A DNA stretch of 64,000 nt from Pyrus communis (Eukaryota; Streptophyta; Magnoliopsida; Rosales; Rosaceae), in assembly GCF_963583255.1 (NCBI RefSeq), contig NC_084806.1:26136735-26200734 (forward strand). The letters run 5' to 3'. The notes beneath the pieces were generated by a model, which searched no databases, was not told where the DNA came from, and worked only from the letters and a program-made list of their open reading frames with translations. Each line of letters opens with the position of its first letter. Position 1 is the stretch's first letter. Below are positions 34,494 through 44,099 of the stretch, in pieces. Position numbers and translations under genes: made by a program.

Positions 34494-36190
34494 CCAATAC
34501 TTGTCATATTTTTCTTGCATCAACTTGGAGATCATAGACAAAAGTTCATCATCTTTGTTTTCATGCAAGAGACTTTTGATCTTAAACAAATCACCAAAAG
34601 TAGTATGAACGGTTGGAGTATTAGAATAACATACTTTTAAAGTGACTTCATAAAAAGGTCTCAAAAAGATTACAAATATCCCCGCCTCACTCCAATCATC
34701 CATCGAAGGTGGCCCTTCCCTCAAATTATCATGATTGTCTTTAACAAAGTACGGAAGGTAATGACCATCATCTACTTTTAATCTATCAAAAGCCATCTTG
34801 AACTTTAAAGCCGATTCCAACATTAAAAATGTGGAATTCCACCTAGTAGGGACATCCAAAATCACAAGCCCTTTGCTCTCTATTCTCACTTTCTCAACAC
34901 ACCTTTTAAAGCTTTCCAACCTTTGAGGGGAAGATCTTACGTACCTAACCGCATTACGAATGCTTTGTATAGCTGTATTCAACAATTTTATCCCATCATT
35001 CACAACCAAATTGAGGATATGAGCAACACACCTCATATGCAAATATTTTCCATCATGCAAGAGTGCATTAGGAATCCCCCACCCACTTATTCGGTGCACC
35101 AAGTCCCTTAAACCGGAATCATTTGCGGAAGCATTGTCAACCGTAATGGTTAACACCTTCTCTATACCCCACTCCACTAAACATTCCTCCAAAAGTTGAG
35201 CGATGAATTCTCCTTTATGATTTGGAATAAAACAAAAATTCAAAATCTTTTTATGTAACATCCAATCATCATCAATAAAATGGGCGGTGAGAACCATATA
35301 ATTGGTTTGTTGAATAGAAGTCCATGTGTCCGTTGTTAGACACACCCTAAATGTCTTCAATTGACTCTTCAATTTATCATTTTCAGAATAAAACAAGCTA
35401 AGTACATCCTTAGCAATTGTCTTACGACTAGGCACTCTCTACATAGGACATGCTTGCATGCAAAAACGGCGAAAACCTTCTCCTTCAACAAAAGTAAAAG
35501 GCAACTCATCTATAATTGTCATCTCAACACAAGCCTTAGTTACTTCTTCTTGAGAAAAACCTATAGCTTCCAACTTATCTTTCGTGCCGGCAAATGTTAA
35601 GATCTTTTGCCTATTTGCGGCAAATATTTCCTTATTAGGACCGTAGCTTCTACATCTTGCTATATGGTTTCTTAAATTAGTTGTACCATTTTTATCTGGG
35701 TCGGCCATATATGATTGAGCGCAATACTTGCACAACCCCTTAACTCTACCACCCTCAATTTTTCTTTCAAAGTGCTCCCAAACTTTAGACCTTTCATGAC
35801 TTTTTAATGATTCCAAAAGAGCTTCTTCTTTACTTACTTGGTCACTTTGGTCACCTTCTTTTGGAGTTGCATCGGCGGGATTTCCGGATCCACCAAGAGA
35901 ACTAGGAGTTTGTCGAGGTGCCACCATGGTGTTTTGAGGCGGAGTTGATTGACCAATGTCCATCTAAAATAAGAGAATCATACAATTAATTTTTCAAATA
36001 AGAGATTCATTACAATTAATGAATTAATTATTAAACACAAGGGCAAAAGTAATAGAAAGATATGACTACTTACTTCCGATGGTATACTCGAAGATGAGTT
36101 TGTTTGAACATGAGGGCTATTTGATTTTGATCTCATAGAGTTTGAACTTGAGCTTGAGGCCCTTGAGACCTTTGACGCCTTTGCGTTCAT
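34489..36190 (-). pseudogene. hAT transposase, N-terminal and catalytic part
   Basis: Probable exon 1 is 36190-36074 (39 codons from ATG, MNAKASKVSRASSSSSNSMR), with intron 36073-35964 (GTAAGT to TTTTAG). Exon 2 runs from 35963 into the LTR. A BED zinc finger (KVWEHFERK, then GLCKYCAQSY, NLRNHIARC) occupies the first part of exon 2. An in-frame TAG at 35441-35439, after FCMQACPM, interrupts the frame. The same frame then continues VPSRKTIAKDVLSLF, through TTDTWTSIQQTNYMVLTAHF, ALLHDGKYLHMRCVAHILNL and VPTRWNSTFLML, which are hAT catalytic-core blocks. It stops at KYDKYWG where the LTR element enters. Two independent lesions, the nonsense codon and the insertion, inactivate it. Confidence 0.88.
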
Positions 36191-37640
36191 CTAATTCACA
36201 CAAAACAATAAGAGGATAGTAGTTAGTACTACAAACTTATACAAAAGTAAATGTTAATCAAAACTGGCAAGCACATTAGTAGAAAGCTAGCAAGCACATT
36301 ATTAAATTTAAGTCATAAACAATGTTTTCGTACTATTCATCTAAGACACTTGAACCAGCACAGATCCAATGTTTTCATTTCTAGGCAACTTGTTAAGGTT
36401 ATATCGTTTGGCCATGAATCCGACTCTCAGAAGAATTAGCAACCTGAACCTGAACATGAATCCAACACATGATTTCCCAACAACCTGAACCTGAACCTTT
36501 CATAACTTGACCTAACAACCTGAACAACCTGAACCTGAACCTTTCATAATTTAACTATGCCAAGTCTCGAAATGACCCAACAACCTGAACCTTTCATAAC
36601 TTGACCTAGATCTTTGGCAAAAGGCATGACATGTTACCAAAACAAACACTTTATGATACAAATCTGATCAGCAGAAGAACTCACACAGCTTATACGTTTC
36701 AAAACCAATTTTCTTTCAGGAGAACCAAAAGAAGGAACTTTCAACAAGGTGCATCCAATTAACCAAACAAAACTTGTAAAGCTTTACAAGCATATCTTAG
36801 CCTACAGACAATTCAAATGATGAACAGAATAAAAATCCTTACTTTAGTTACAATTTTACAAAATTAGGGTCTTTCCTTCAAAATTAGATTTTATTAGCAT
36901 TCAAATTAGGGTCTGTTTTCATAATTTCAAGCAATTGGATCTTTTCCCTCTTTGTTCTTTGGATTAAAATTTCACCAAAATTCAATACAATCATGTATTT
37001 CAAAAAAATGGAAGAAAAACCCTAATTTTAAACAAATTGAATGAAGACATGAATTGGGGGAAACAGATGGGTTTCAATCGAAGTTTTCAAACAAGAAATG
37101 ATAGAGAATTTTTGAAGCACCTGAGTCACTTCTAATGATAACTCGCCCGACGCCCACTGCCAATTGTTGATGAGAGTGCTCTGACCTGTTTAAGACTCGA
37201 GCTTCCACTTCCAGTGCTCTGACCTGTTTAAGACTCGAGCTTTAGAGGTTTGGTTTGAATGTAGAGCAGAAAATAAAACGTGAGAGTCACTAACCTTTTG
37301 CTATGAGTGAGAATGGTCACCACCGTTGGCGCTAATGAGAATGGTCACAGCGAGAGCTTGAGAGAGGATGAATTGGGAATGAGAATGGTCACAGTGAGAG
37401 CTTGAGCCTTGAGAGAGAATGAGATTGACAGAGTCTGAGAGAGAGATGAGGCTGAGAGAGGATGAAGAAGACCGAGAGCGGAGAGACTGAGAGCCTTGGG
37501 AAAACAGGCGAGACCGAGAGCGGAGAGACTGAGAGAGGATGAAGAAGACCCTAGGTTTAGGTTACACTCGAGGTAAAACGCTGGCGTTTTAGAATTAGGA
37601 TTGTTAATTAATAAAATAGCATAAAACGACGTCGTTTTGA
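36191..37640. other. hAT 5' non-coding region
   Basis: No gene is seen. Repeats of CAACCTGAACCTGAACCTTT and CATAACTTGACCTA lie at 36440-36610. A 36-bp duplication (GTGCTCTGACCTGTTTAAGA) occurs near 37168 and 37219. GAGAATGGTCAC occurs three times at 37308-37393, and CGAGAGCGGAGAGACTGAGA twice near 37470-37530. Confidence 0.6.
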
Positions 37641-37804
37641 AGACTTCGGTTCGGTTCGGTTTGGTTCGGTTCCCAAACCCCAGAAACCGAAACCAAACCA
37701 GACATTATTCGGTTCGGTTCAACAGATTCGGTTCGGTTTTTTCGGCCTCGATCCGGTTTTCAGTCCGGTTTTTTTCGGTTTTCGGTTTTTCCAACCCAAC
37801 CCTA
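37640..37804. repeat. Right sub-terminal CGGTTCGG repeat array of the hAT element
   Basis: It mirrors the left array with many GGTTCGG/CGGTTTT words up to the terminus TTCCAACCCAACCCTA. Confidence 0.8.
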
Positions 37805-37812
37805 GGTCACCG
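37805..37812. repeat. Right target-site duplication of the hAT element (GGTCACCG)
   Basis: It is identical to 24147-24154 and directly follows the terminus CCCTA. Confidence 0.85.
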
Positions 37813-38688
37813 GGTAGGTATCATTTGGTGTCGCTCAATTAGGGTTTCGGGAAGGGTCTGCGAGAGAGAGAGAGAGAGAGAGATGGTGATGGAAGGAGAG
37901 CGAAGGGGAGGGGTCTCGGCACTGTTGCTGCAGATGGGAGGGTCGGTATGGTCAGAGAAGACCATACGGGTCGTCAGGATTTCAGGGAGACGGGGTAGGG
38001 GTCATCAACAAACCCTACTGAGGGTGGGGTGTGCCGAATCTTGCGCTGCATGCCTCAAATCCAAAGATAAGTTCCGTTTTTAAATTGTTTTCTTGAATGG
38101 TGCCTTAGATTTTCTAATTGTTTAGTATGTTAGGTCCAGTTTTGGGGGATTTGTGATTTTAAGGCAAGCACTGCTGCTATGTATTGTTAAGTTTCTAATT
38201 TATAGATTAACCTGCTGTGATTCTGTGCTTGAAGTCAGGCATATGTTTAGACTTCCAAATTGATGCCTTGGTAGCTTCAGTGCTTGCCTTAAAATTACTA
38301 TAGGCATAACTGTTACAGTTCAAATGTATGAATGTATGAAGGTTTTTTCCAAGGCATTTGTGATAGACCGCTGCACTTTAAATCTTCTCCCAGGTCCCCA
38401 ATTACAACAAAAATCACAATTGCATACATATTAAGAACACAATGAAACTGAAAAAATTATATGGTTCTAAAGTGGTATAAACCGTTAATGGAGAAAATAC
38501 GGGTGCATGTATTGGTGCATCAGATGTACGGATTAGGCTTAGGATTAGGACCGGTTCTCTGTGTTTAAAGTCTGGAAAAATACTGTGAAAAAGATGCAAC
38601 TTTTTTATGGGATTGAAAATTTTCGGCTTAGTTTTGGCTAAGAAATAATTAGAGTGTTAATTAATAAGTTGAGTTAACAAATTTGCAG
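37813..38688. other. Flank of the hAT insertion, leader-like sequence
   Basis: A (GA)n tract at 37862-37881 is followed by ATG 37883 and a 66-codon open frame rich in Arg/Gly, ending near 38083. It resembles a 5' UTR and first exon but matches no family I know. The remainder to 38688 has no gene. Confidence 0.3.
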
Positions 38689-38768
38689 GATGCAACAGAG
38701 CGCATGGGAGAAGTTTTGAAACGAGTTAAGAAGATCCAGCTGAAAAGAGCATACAAGATAGGGAATTG
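38689..38768 (+). pseudogene. Exon fragment of nuclear/nucleolar GTPase 2 (NUG2-like)
   Basis: The 80-bp open segment is bounded by AG (38687-38688) and GT (38769-38770) and encodes DATERMGEVLKRVKK and LKRAYKIGNW. This resembles the NUG2 (Nog2-type circularly permuted GTPase) segment that reads E.IGEVL.RVKKEHL.RAYKIKDW in plants, as I remember it. Neighbouring NUG2 exons were not found upstream or downstream, so it is an isolated captured or relic exon, not a gene. Confidence 0.65.
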
Positions 38769-39062
38769 GTATGCTGCTTTGTCTCTGTGTTGGATTTTTA
38801 TGTTTATGTTCTGCTACTAAGTAGATTTTATAGTGTTCTAAATCTGTTTTGAAAATGTGCTTAAAGATTGGACATGTTATTGTATATTAGCCATGTGGTT
38901 TGAATTGGATATGTGATTGAATATTAGGTATTTAGTTTGAATTGATTTGGATATGTGGTTTATTGAATTGGAATTTGGATATATGCTGATTTGAATTGGA
39001 TATGTTCAAACTTTATATATATCTCTAAAGAAAATAAAAGGAATTCATTCCACATACAGTCT

Positions 39063-39198
39063 GCATAAAAGATTCCCCTAAGGCATTAAAGCAATCAGGA
39101 GCTAGGACAATACTCTTGCAGAATGCAAGTCCACTGCTGGCTAGACATATTTCATGCATTAACATCCCTGCAATTGTTTCTGATCTCTCCAGCAGACC
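39063..39198 (-). pseudogene. Unidentified exon fragment, minus strand
   Basis: Read on the minus strand after CTTACAG (39205-39199), the frame is open for about 45 codons: GLLERSETIAGMLMHEI, then SSGLAFCKSIVLAPDCFNAL and GESFMQT. A possible donor (GTATGT) follows. The composition and splice-like borders look exonic, but I cannot name the gene. It faces opposite to the other fragments in this cluster. Confidence 0.35.
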
Positions 39199-39199
39199 C

Positions 39200-40345
39200 T
39201 GTAAGAGGACGAATATTCCCCATGTTGATCATAGAATTAGTCCCTGTTGTAGCTTTAGACCGAACTTTTAGTCCCTGTTGTCACAGCTGCATCACTATTA
39301 AATAGAATTTGATCTGAACATGGGAGATACAAAACTAATCGGTAGTTAAGGATGCAAATTCACCACTGTATAAAACGAGATACGACAAGTAACAAAACAT
39401 TTATAGCTTAAATGTTGGACAAGACAAAAAGTTATGCTTCTCAGTTATCAAATGCTCATGTCAAGTACCAAATGTTCAATGCATTGATGCTTGAAATATT
39501 AAATCTCTATATAACTGAAAGAGATTGATAGAAATTGGTCTCTGTAACCAAGTCGTGCTCCTCCCCCTCAAAACATGTAAGGTTGAGGGTTTGATTAATA
39601 GGAGTGGAGACTCGGTTTGTGCCTCAAAATATACTCTTTTCTCTGTTGTGTGCTTGAATGCCTCGGATCTGTGACTCTTGATTGCTGAAAATTAGGTTCT
39701 TTGCACCCCAACTATGAATTTTAGCGTTTTTTTTTCTTCTACGGATTAATGCAATCACAAGATTATTTTGTTGATTTTTATACATACGTTTGTGGATGAA
39801 GGGTTTAGGTGCCCTTGAAGATGCCCACCCTGATTTTTTTTACACCAAGTGGTGATGGCAACCCAGGCATTCCAACTTGCCTAGGTACTTCAATCTTTTC
39901 AGTTTTTGGTAATTTTCGATTGCTGTTTGGTTGCTGAGAAAGAGAGGGAAAATAAGAGAAATCATCAAACTTGATATATATCATTTGTTTTTAGTCACAT
40001 TGATTTTTATTGTGAGATATTATATGATTATAGTTTATAATTACCTGTGGACTTGAGTAGTATTGTCTAAAGCTCTCTAACTACTCAGTTGTATCTATAT
40101 AGTAAGAAATTGTTGTGTAGGTGAACTACAAACCTCAAATTCCCTCCGTCTGTATATTTGCAGTTTAGGGTTGCTTTTCCGTATAAATCTTCTCTTGCAA
40201 AGAAATTCAAAGGCCTCTAATTGTATTCATGGACTATAACTGTAATTCAACAATGTACATTATTATTTAAATATAAAAAAGGTATAATTTATATATAAAG
40301 TCAATTTAATTGCTTTGAGAAAGGGAACGGTTAAGGGAGTTATGG
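39200..40345. other. No gene recognised
   Basis: AT-rich sequence without coding signs. It lies between an exon fragment and a solo LTR. Confidence 0.4.
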
Positions 40346-41668
40346 GTTTTTGTAGTACCCTGAAAAATTTAAATATATGTTTATGTGGAAAAGCTTATCG
40401 AAAAGGGGAAAAGATGAAAATGCTTTAGTTGGCTAAATTGAATTTATAAGAGGACGTATTTTATTCTCATATATTTTATCATATTTCTTGGCATATTTGG
40501 ATAGAGCTCAATCTCACGAACGCGTATGCGCAAATCGTTCGTGAAACGGAGTTATAACTTATAAGTTATAAACGAGCAAAGTCAGGGGTGAAATGGTTAT
40601 TTGACCATAATATGGATTTCTCCAGATAATTCTGGTGAAGCCACGTGGAGGGCTGGGAGAGAGAGGAATGGGCACTGCCCAATTAGAAACCATGGGAGGG
40701 AGGGAAAGGAGAGAACCAGAAAAGGAGGGGAGGAAACCGAGTTACCTCAACCCGCGTGACCCGACCTGAATAACCAAACCTCCGATGCTGATTCCGGCGT
40801 TTTCCCGGCGAGTTGGGTGACGCCATCACTACCAATCAAGTCCTTGTCGTCCCAGCTTCCATTCCCACCTAAGTTGGACGGCTGTGGTCGAGGTTTCACG
40901 ACAAACTTTCGTCGCCTTCTCCGGCGAGTCCGAAGGCACCCACGGCGGCGATCCGCCCGTTTCTGACGCCACCACCGTCGACCACCACCATGGGTCGACT
41001 TCTCGTGAACCTTGGAACATGTCCTAGGCCTGGGTTGGGGCGGCAGAGCACCGGAGGTGGCGGATCGAGGCCACCCAATTTCTAGGGTTCTGGTGAGTTT
41101 CGAGGCAAATTGGAGCTTTTTCCGGCCAAATTGGACTTGGCCACAGGTAAAGTTTGCTCTACTCTTTGAGATCGTCATTTCTGTAAATTTTGAGAATTTT
41201 TAGAAATAGTTGAAATTTTTCGGCAAGTCGGGGCGGCCGACCGTCACCCACGGCGGTGAGTGGGCAGGGGATCGTCGATGCTATTTTTAGGATAAATTAG
41301 ATGTCCTAAATTTAGTTATGATATTTGTATGACGTAGGTTGATCGTTTGAACCTAAGCTTACAATGATACGTTACTTGGTCAATATATGAATCGAGGATC
41401 CGACCGTTGGATCGTAATGAAAATTTTTGTATGTTGTTCTAGAAGATTAGGGTGAACTACGAAAGACTTGATCCCTTTGTAGGGTACGTAGGCAGTCTAA
41501 CGAGACGGTTAGATGCAGCCATAAAATAACCCAAATTTAATATTATGCTGGATTTCTTTAAAGGAAAGAAATTTATTACGGTACTAGTGTAGTGATTAAC
41601 CATGATTTCATTTTGGCCTATCATTGGATTTAGCTTCCAATTAAGAATTTTTGGATCATTACAGTTTT
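40346..41668. mobile_element. Solo LTR with 5-bp target duplication (GTTTT)
   Basis: The LTR covers 40351-41663 (1,313 bp), starting TGTAGTACCCTG and ending GGATCATTACA. GTTTT flanks it on both sides (40346-40350 and 41664-41668). The sequence has the features of chromovirus-type gypsy LTRs: a GTACGTAGGCAGTCTAACGA word near the 3' end (about 41484-41503) and a GC-rich U5-like block. There is no internal domain, so it arose by LTR-LTR recombination. Open frames inside (for example 40747-41178 minus) are non-coding. Confidence 0.85.
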
Positions 41669-42023
41669 CAGGGCCGATTTCTAGGGAGGTGGTCTGGTGT
41701 CAGGGTGGGGGTATGATATGGGGGAGAGAGGAGAGGGGGTTGGTTGCAAAGAGTGGGGGTGTGATTTGGGGGAGATAGGAGAGGGAATGAGTGTGTTGGC
41801 TGTAGAGAGATGGTGGGGTTGAGTTAGTATCTCTCCCTTTCTGTCGCTTCTCTCTTCCTCCATCTATGACACCTTTGTTTTGGGGCCAAAATGTGTTCGC
41901 TTTTACATAGAAATTTGAGTGTTTTATTTATTTATTTGGGTTTTTGTAGCTGAGGCATATTATGTTTTGTGTTTCTGGGTTTTATCTCTAATTGTCAATT
42001 GGATTTTCTGGTTTCAAAAATGG

Positions 42024-42421
42024 GTGGAGGCATCGACTAATCAGTTGACTGATCAGCAGATGCCAGTGTATAATCTTGCATCGAAGATTCTTTGTCGGGT
42101 TATTAATGTATCATTGAAGGTAGTGTGGTGGCTGCTCTTATAAAGAAAACTAAGAATTCCGTATTTAATTGTTTAGCTGCTTCTTTTGTACTCAAGTTAT
42201 TGGGCTTTGTGAGGGAATAATATGTTTCTTTCTGCTGAATTATAGGCTGAACCAGACACTGATGAAGTCTTTGCACAAGTCACTTTACTTCCCGAATCAA
42301 ATGTAAGTTGTTGGCTTGGGGATTCTGTTTTAGTGTGGGCGGGTAAAACTGATTATGGGTTGAGATTCTGATGGTTTGATGTTATAAATTTTAGGAAGAT
42401 GAGAATGCAGTGGAGAGGGAA
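42024..42421 (+). pseudogene. Auxin response factor (ARF2-type) fragment, three exons
   Basis: Exon a (42024-42119) encodes VEASTNQLTDQQMPVYNLAS and on to VINVSLK, followed by GT. Exon b (42246-42302) encodes AEPDTDEVFAQVTLLPESN between AG and GTAAGT. Exon c begins at 42395 with EDENAVERE and hits a stop at about 42419. These are the consecutive segments just N-terminal to the B3 DNA-binding domain of ARF1/2-clade proteins. The acceptor of exon a is damaged (ATGG in place of CAG), and both the first exon and the B3 domain are missing. The introns are kept, so the copy came from genomic DNA, not from mRNA. Confidence 0.85.
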
Positions 42422-42429
42422 ATAACATA

Positions 42430-43165
42430 GGGCGCGCGTCCTTAAACAGGAAAAGACTTTGGTTAGGCATAGCCAAATTAAGGAAGAGAATAGGTAGAGG
42501 CTAAAACATAATCAAGTGGAAATTTTAGGTACAAAATGTGGAATGAGTCAAGAAATTATACAATGGTGTCCAACTGCTTTCCACCACGGCCACTTTAAAA
42601 GGCTTAGTTCTTTTTTCCAAGTGAAGAAATAAAATGGCACTTGAATCGTAGAAATATTAACATCTATACTCAAATGAAAAAAACTGAATATTTGAAGGGA
42701 AAAAAACACACCAGCACACACTTGGAAATGGCTGGAAATATTGGCAAACCTCACAGTTTATATGCACGCTTTAGCGATATTTATAATGAGGATATTTACA
42801 TTAGCAAACCTCACTTATGCCCTGTACACATTCTACTGTTTAAGTAATGAAGAAAACTATTCTCAATGTCTCTAGCTATTCATTTATTATCTTCAATGAT
42901 TTGGAAACCTGCTACTACAGTTTTCAGAATGGCTATGTCACACTCTGCTATTCTTCCTGTCAAAATGGGGAAGGTTTGCATGGCTGTCACTCTTCCAACA
43001 GGTTAGTGGGTTTCTCTGGATTCTCGTTTTTCTCTATTGGGTTTCGATTAGTTCTCAAGTTTTTGCGTTTCTTGCTTTGCTTTTCGCATTTGAACATAAA
43101 GTTTTTATTTCCTCATGAATCTGATCTGCCTTTTTCAAAGATTTCTCTGGTTAGAACTTTAGTCT
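42430..43165. other. Between gene fragments; one possible further exon
   Basis: Positions 42930-43000 read MAMSHSAILPVKMGKVCMAV followed by a donor-like GTTAGT. This might be a first exon of an unknown gene. Nothing else is recognised. Confidence 0.3.
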
Positions 43166-43171
43166 ACAAGC

Positions 43172-44099
43172 TTTGTGGCTGATCAGAAGCTACCATATTT
43201 GGATTTTGCTGGTAAGCATAAAATTATATATATATTCATTAAGTTTATATAATTACATGGGTGTTCTTTGAGTGCTATGTACGTATATTTCCTAAAAGAA
43301 ACTGATTTCTCACACTATTTTCTTTTTATGCACCTTTGTTGAATTTTTGGCCTTTAATTTTTTTTTTATTTTTTTATTGAATTAAAATGACCAAAATAAA
43401 CACGAGTGTACATGGAGAATAATGAGTATGCGGAAATCAGTATCATTTGCCAAAATGTTTATCTTTATAGCTCATGGTATATATGAGTTTTGTTGTTGTT
43501 GCTTTTCTTGCTTTTGGACGTTCTGCTCTGAAATTTATAAATACATAGAATATTGTAATTGAAAGAAAAATAACTTTGGACTGAATTCTGCATACTCAAT
43601 TTGACAGGAAGAAGGTTTCGAATCAGACGATTGGAAGACAAAAAGGTTATAATTGTTATGACTGAATTGAGCATGGTATGTTTAATTATGCAGATGACCA
43701 TCTGTTTTACTTTGATTAATTTCTTTGGTCAGTGCATATCATAGATAATGTATTTAATAAATGATGTAGAAACAGTGTCCGGCTTCAATACTACAAGTGT
43801 ATTATCCGTTAGATTCGACTTTCACAATTATTAAATCTTTTAGTGTAAATCTGAACCGTTTATTTCCCATATCATTCAATATTATTGAAGTATTTTCTGT
43901 AGAAACCTGCTGGAAAAAAATTGATGTAGAAACCTGTGAAAAGCTTAATGCAGGCATCTCAACTCAATTACTACAAACCCTATTCAAGGTGAAAGGTGTT
44001 ATACACAATGGAATTGCAGGAAATGCAGATCCCCAATTCGAAATTGGAGATGTCACTATCCCTCAATTTTGGGCTCATACAGGCCTTTGGAATTGGCAG
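43172..44099 (+). pseudogene. Bark-storage-protein/nucleoside phosphorylase fragment, three exons
   Basis: The exons are 43172-43211 (ending LPYLDFAG, donor GTAAGC), 43608-43675 (GRRFRIRRLEDKKVIIVMTE, donor GTATGT) and 43944-44099 (LNAGISTQLLQTLF to WAHTGLWNWQ, donor GTATAA). They join in phase without stops. The family is the plant PNP_UDP_1 group that includes vegetative and bark storage proteins; GIAGNADPQFEIGDVTIPQ is its characteristic nucleoside-phosphorylase block. The N-terminus and everything after WNWQ are absent over the next 3 kb, so this is a partial copy that retains introns. The second exon carries E where the family usually has G in the VMTGLSM segment (from memory). Confidence 0.8.

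Larger units (their letters stand above)
24155..37804 (-). mobile_element. hAT transposon with a nested LTR element
   Basis: The left end TAGGGGTGGGTT (24155-24166) and the right end (reverse complement TAGGGTTGGGTT, 37804-37793) are 11/12 identical inverted repeats flanked by a perfect 8-bp duplication. Both sub-terminal regions (24160-24300 and 37640-37795) are packed with CGGTTCGG words, the usual layout of transposase-binding repeats. The minus strand encodes a BED-finger/hAT-dimerisation transposase, split by an LTR element at 25442-34488. Without that insert and its extra 5-bp duplication, the hAT element is about 4.6 kb. Confidence 0.88.

Noticed and set aside
37883..38083. Open frame after a GA tract considered as a first exon
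   Set aside because: No homology and no defined continuation. Kept only as a note on leader-like sequence.
40747..41178. Minus-strand open frame of 143 codons
   Set aside because: It lies wholly inside a solo LTR in a GC-rich block. Such frames are not coding in LTRs.
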